NCBI RefSeq assembly: GCF_015706575.1
Contig: NW_024037076.1
Span: 18,294,898-18,358,897, forward strand
Reading direction: 5' to 3'
Source: Patiria miniata
Taxonomy: Eukaryota > Echinodermata > Asteroidea > Valvatida > Asterinidae
DNA length: 64,000 nt
Shown here: positions 60,039 to 64,000 of the stretch, piece after piece
Layout of the letters: each line of letters opens with the position of its first letter
How positions within the stretch are numbered: the stretch's first letter is position 1
Made by a program: the position numbers and the translations under genes
The notes under the pieces: generated by a model
What the model was told of the DNA's origin: nothing
What the model saw: only the letters and a program-made list of their open reading frames with translations
Database searches by the model: none

Positions 60039-60569
60039 TTAAAGGGAATGTACATCATTTGCTTTTGCTGTAATTTTCAGAAATGAACTATTTGAGGGGT
60101 TAGTATAATAGATCAAATATTGTTACACTGACATGTTTGAAGTTTTGTGTCCGAAAATGCTTGAAAAACCAAGAAAAACAAAAATGTTTAAGTAGTCTGG
60201 TTCCCTGACTCCACTAAAGATAAATTGGATCAATTTATAGATGTCGGAAAATTGTAAGGTAAGGGAACCAGTCCAGTTGGCCTGCACCCGTTCAAGAACA
60301 TGTAACCAATAGCAAACAAAACTTGGACTGAAAAAATTGTAAATCTGGAGCAGTAGTTGACAAATAGTTAGGTTTTTCCAACGGTGGTCGGCCAACCATT
60401 GTTGGAAATGTATACAAAAATACCATTTTCTTGAAAATGACTTGACATCAGGTGCCATAATTTTACAGGATGCTTTAGACTGTGATTTACCAACATCCTA
60501 TTAAGGTATTTTGCAAAAACTTGGTAGTTTTATTTTTCGATGTTTGCAAATGTTGTATATTCCCTTTAA
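60039..60569 (+). mobile_element. TTAA-flanked MITE, copy 3 (full length)
   Basis: The 523-bp element (60043-60565) lies between TTAA at 60039-60042 and 60566-60569. The TIRs read AGGGAATGTACATCATTTGC and, reversed, AGGGAATATACAACATTTGC. It has the internal AGTCTGGTTCCCTGA / TAAGGGAACCAGTC pair and a near-palindrome around GGTCGGCCAACC. It is the best-preserved copy with copy 4, to which it is about 95 percent identical by eye. Confidence 0.93.
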
Positions 60570-61232
60570 CCACAAGATCAAATGGGTTTAACTTTGTACA
60601 TAAACAGCGATGTATTAGATATGAAATTTGATGTGACATCATGATGACGTCATATAACATTAAAGGTACATTATATGAAGTGCTATCTATTTTATATGTA
60701 GTGCTATCTATTTAACCACAGGGCCAATTTGGTTGAAATTTGCAATGGAATAGCCACTTGACAAAATAGTTTACTAAACGTCTGTGGAATTTTCCGTTCG
60801 ATGTCCTATTAAAAAGTGAATAACTTTAGTATTGATTGGAGAATAGCAATTGAAAAAACAAAATCAAATCTATTTTTCAAGGTGAATTATCGAAAATAGC
60901 GCAAGGAATGCATCTTTTATTTGCATCATATCCTTGTATTTCACCTGCCTGTTTTTCTTGAGGAAATTTGAAACTGCAGGATGCTGATGATGCTGAACAA
61001 ATCCTCCCTTTACTCAGATGAATTATTAAGTACCCAGCTTCTACTTCCTCAACCCAATCTCCCTGACCTTTTACACATTCCTGAACGCAACTCAGTAACA
61101 TTTAGTTAGCATCCTTCGGCAGTCGAAAGAGAACATCCGCTTTTCCTCTTAATCTCCCCAGAAATACCTCCAAAGAAAAGACCTTTTAATACTGTGCGGG
61201 ATTCTCCTTACCACAATGTAGAGTTATTCTGG

Positions 61233-61284
61233 GCTGCGCTGCGCTGTGGTGCATGCGTTGTGCTGTATGCGCTGCACTGCATGC
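61233..61284 (+). repeat. Degenerate GCTGC/TGCAT minisatellite
   Basis: Variants of GCTGCGCTGCGCTG and TGCATGCGTTG alternate over about 50 bp, with repeated ATGC and TGCGC words. Confidence 0.65.
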
Positions 61285-61688
61285 CATAATCTCAAGCTCA
61301 CTTTTTAATCCCCAGATCTGATTAAAACTTTGTGAGTTTTTTTTTCTTCATTTCCTCCTCCAAATTCTTCTAATGATGCAAGGAGAAGTACAGGACAATG
61401 CAAGGGGGGCTAGTAAAGGATTGTCACAAGATTTGATTACTGATTGATGGTTTTCAGTGACAATCTGTCAATTGGCTGCCAACTTCCCATCATTTGCATG
61501 CACCGGTACTGTACATGTATGTGGGCAGTTCCAGCGTTATGACATAAATTAAGTATAATGACCGTGACATTAACAATGTACCGTGCCAATTAACCATGGT
61601 ATCTTATCAATGATTCAGAGAAATGATCCCAAACTCCTAAAGCGGGTAATCTTCTTGACCTTTACTAGATAATGGCATTGACGGATCA

Positions 61689-61721
61689 GGGGGGGGGATA
61701 TCAATCTCCCCCCCCCCCCCC
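61689..61721. repeat. G9 and C14 inverted tracts
   Basis: G9 (61689-61697) and C14 (61708-61721) flank ATATCAATCT, so the strand could fold into a G:C hairpin. Confidence 0.85.
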
Positions 61722-61932
61722 AATGATTTGTTATTTATTTATTTTTAATTTTTTTAATCGGCTGTGTCTTTTTGTCTTAAGTTTACAGGAAATGAAATAA
61801 AATGTCGCGTATCTCCTTCGCAAGCCATCCCCTTCACATACCTTTTAGTTTGGATATTACAATGTGCAAATAGTGCACGATACTGTAATCCCCTTCCCTT
61901 TTTTGGAGAAAAAAAATGCTCGAGCCCTCTTG

Positions 61933-61983
61933 CCCCCCCCCCCCCCCCTTCAAAAAAAAAAATTGGTTATGGATCCGCCCATG
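61933..61983. mobile_element. Possible truncated end of the GGGCGGATCC element family
   Basis: C16 (61933-61948), a poly-A stretch, then AATTGGTTATGGATCCGCCC. This resembles, in order, the C-rich or A-rich subterminal region and the GGATCCGCCC end of the hAT-like element at 55076-55385. The opposite end and a target-site duplication are not found. Confidence 0.4.
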
Positions 61984-62760
61984 GATGATGGATGTATAGT
62001 ATTTAAAACATACATCACTGAGCTTGTAAAAACTGTCACAGACATAATGCTGGAATTGCTCCTGTGTACCTGTGCAAGTGAATGTACATTTAGGCCATCA
62101 CTACATATTTAATTGTACTATAGCATTTCAATATATATGTCCATATGCAAAACCGTTTGCAGGGGTAATGTAAGCGGAATCCGGAGTTCATCACTGAGTG
62201 CAAATACACAGATGTTTGAGATGTCTGCCTTGATCTTTTTCTTGCACTTTCTCCTGCTGAGTCAGGAGCACTTTTTCTCGGCTTTTCCCGTGCCTGGAAA
62301 GAAATCACAACACCAGATTGTTTGAACGGCCGCCCTGAGGAATTTTATTTTACATTTGTCCTTCTCTGGCGCGTGCCAGAAAACATACATGCTCAAGAAA
62401 AAGAAAAGAAAACGTTGGGGTGGAAATTGATCGGCACTGATGAAACTTCCAGCCGTTGCTTAATGGAGGGACCCGGTCATTTCGGTTTTGTGGGATGCCT
62501 GTACTAGCTGTCAAAAGTGACAAGTTGATTTTCACGTAATGGCCGAAACATTCTCCAACTAACAACCTTGTTTGTGACAGCTGCGGTAGCACTTGATTCA
62601 TAAACTCAATCTTATTTGCCTGGAATAGCGCTGAGACGAACACAGTATGTCGCTGAGCCAGGCAATGGAAAGAAAAAAGTGCAGCCGTAAATAGCATGAT
62701 TTCTGCATATTCTGTGTTTTAGATTTTGTATTCCAAGAGACTCGCGTTGTTTTTGAACAC

Positions 62761-63310
62761 TTAAAGGGAAAATACAACATTTGCAAACATCGAAGAATAA
62801 AACTACCAAGTTTTTACGAAATACCTTACTAGGATGTTGGTAAATGACAGTTTAAAGCATCCTGTAAAATTATGGCACCTTGTGTGAAGTCATTTTCAAG
62901 AAAATGGTATTTTTGTATACATTTCCAACGGTGGTCGGCCGACCACCGTTGGAAAAACCTAACTATTTTTCAACTACTGCTCCTAATTTACAATTTTTTT
63001 CAGTCCAAATTTTGTTTGCTATTGGTTGCATGTTCATGAATGGGTGCAGGCCATCTAGACTGGCTCCGTTACCTTACAATTTTCCTTACCTTAATACAAT
63101 TTTCCTTACCTTACAATGATCCATTTTATCTTTAGTGGAGTCAGGGAACCAGACTACTTAAACATTTTTGTTTTTCTTGATTTTTCCAGCATTTTCGAAC
63201 ACAAAACTTCAAACATGTCAGTTAAACAATATTTGATCTATTATACTAACCCCTCAAATAGTTCATTTCTGAAAATTACAGCAAAAGCCAATGATGTACA
63301 TTCCCTTTAA
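62761..63310 (-). mobile_element. TTAA-flanked MITE, copy 4 (reverse orientation)
   Basis: The 542-bp element (62765-63306) lies between TTAA at 62761-62764 and 63307-63310, inverted relative to copies 1-3. It contains a perfect 34-bp palindrome (62922-62955, centre CGGCCG). It is longer than copy 3 because ACAATTTTCCTTACCTTA is duplicated at about 63075-63115. High similarity to copy 3 suggests recent activity of this family. Confidence 0.93.
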
Positions 63311-64000
63311 ACATATGCAGTTTGAATGTTACTCAAATTATGCCATATGGAATGTACATGTCGGAATTAAATTTTGTGGCTGGGATAATAAACAAAAAGT
63401 CCTGAATTTTAGATTGTCATTGTCTTGCTCTCCTTTAAATTTGCATTTTTATGTTTGTACTGTACATTACCATCAACGTTTAAAAATGTTTAATTACATG
63501 CATGAGTGATCGTCTCTGTAGTCAGATTCCTTTTGGCAACATTTTGTTAAACGGTCCAGTAAAAATATCAGCATCTGTGAACTGAAGGAAAATTCCTAAC
63601 CCATGAACAAATTCTTAAACTTGGATGTCCAAGTATACAAAAACGCTTCTGTACATGACATGTATGATGACACGCATGGGCCACTGGCTAATTGACGATT
63701 CTCCTTGCGTGTGAACACACGATCATGCTTACATGCGGTCCGTCCCGTATTATGGCAATATAGACAGCTAGGCAGTCCAGCTGCATGCAATTCCCACCGA
63801 GGCTCTTCTTCAGACTGCGAGACGGGAGAGTTTCACGTTTGGCATGTTTGGGCTGGCGTGTTTTTAAAGAAACATAGGTGCCCCCTTCTACACAGCAAGA
63901 TGAGCGATGACTAGCAAGATTTTGTTGATGTACTAATGAGTGACTAGTGGCTGGATAGAGGTGTAGAGAGGAGAGGGTAGTTTTAGAGGTTTAAGGTTGC
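63311..64000. other. No gene seen
   Basis: Ordinary sequence to the window end, with nothing supportable. The window may stop within an intron. Confidence 0.35.

Larger units (their letters stand above)
60570..62760. other. 2.2-kb spacer between two inverted MITE copies; no gene seen
   Basis: Includes a 23-bp tandem duplication (TATATGAAGTGCTATCTATT near 60673-60712), the TGCGC minisatellite at 61233-61284 and G/C tracts at 61.69-61.95 kb. A low-repeat segment at about 62500-62700 has Sox- and E-box-like words. No transposase-like frame is present, so the pair is not obviously a composite transposon. Confidence 0.35.

Noticed and set aside
60570..62760. Composite transposon formed by the inverted MITE pair
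   Set aside because: Each MITE has its own intact TTAA pair and no transposase-like frame lies between them, so independent insertions are simpler.
1..64000. CRISPR arrays, bacterial operons, rRNA or integrated viral genes
   Set aside because: No regularly spaced identical repeats, no long adjacent ORFs, and no recognisable rRNA, reverse transcriptase, integrase or capsid-like frames.

Overview
This window is eukaryotic, non-bacterial DNA. Open frames are short (the longest stop-free run is about 180 codons), there are no operons, homopolymer and microsatellite tracts are frequent, and transposon remnants occur throughout. The A+T-rich, CpG-poor background, frequent TACATGTA and ACCGGTA words, long G/C homopolymers and many short non-autonomous DNA transposons suggest a marine invertebrate. 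My guess is a deuterostome (echinoderm, hemichordate or cephalochordate), but a mollusc or other lophotrochozoan is not excluded. No gene product could be identified with certainty.

Layout. 1-9 kb: a degenerate tRNA-like sequence, small hairpins, a CCGAACC-type minisatellite, a foldback element (5.4-5.7 kb), an inverted-repeat element (7.5-7.8 kb) and the first copy of a TTAA-flanked MITE (8.17-8.69 kb). 9-16 kb: two weak candidate 5' exons (donor near 9740; 31-nt microexon at 11326-11356), a diverged direct duplication, and a locally CpG-rich region leading to the only convincing coding exon. That exon has an open frame at 15232-15555 and ends at a GTGAGC donor. 16-53 kb: probably intron or intergenic. 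It holds a clean 202-bp element just after the exon, small tandem repeats, paired poly-G/poly-C tracts and several sharp low-repeat segments that resemble conserved non-coding DNA. 52.1-53.35 kb: a diverged tandem array, then repeated CCTAGCAACC words and five same-strand TAATCC sites in about 130 bp. 54.9-63.3 kb: a transposon-dense zone with a hAT-like element that can be compared with its empty site, a second foldback copy, a TIR-bounded block carrying CRE/ETS/CCAAT motifs, and three more copies of the TTAA MITE. One of these contains a nested 145-bp element, and two form a close inverted pair.

How it fits together. The simplest reading is the 5' end of one large-intron plus-strand gene, with its promoter near 14.6-15.2 kb and a long first intron running rightwards, peppered with MITEs and candidate enhancers. 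This is inference: the next exon is not visible, and no homology search could be run.
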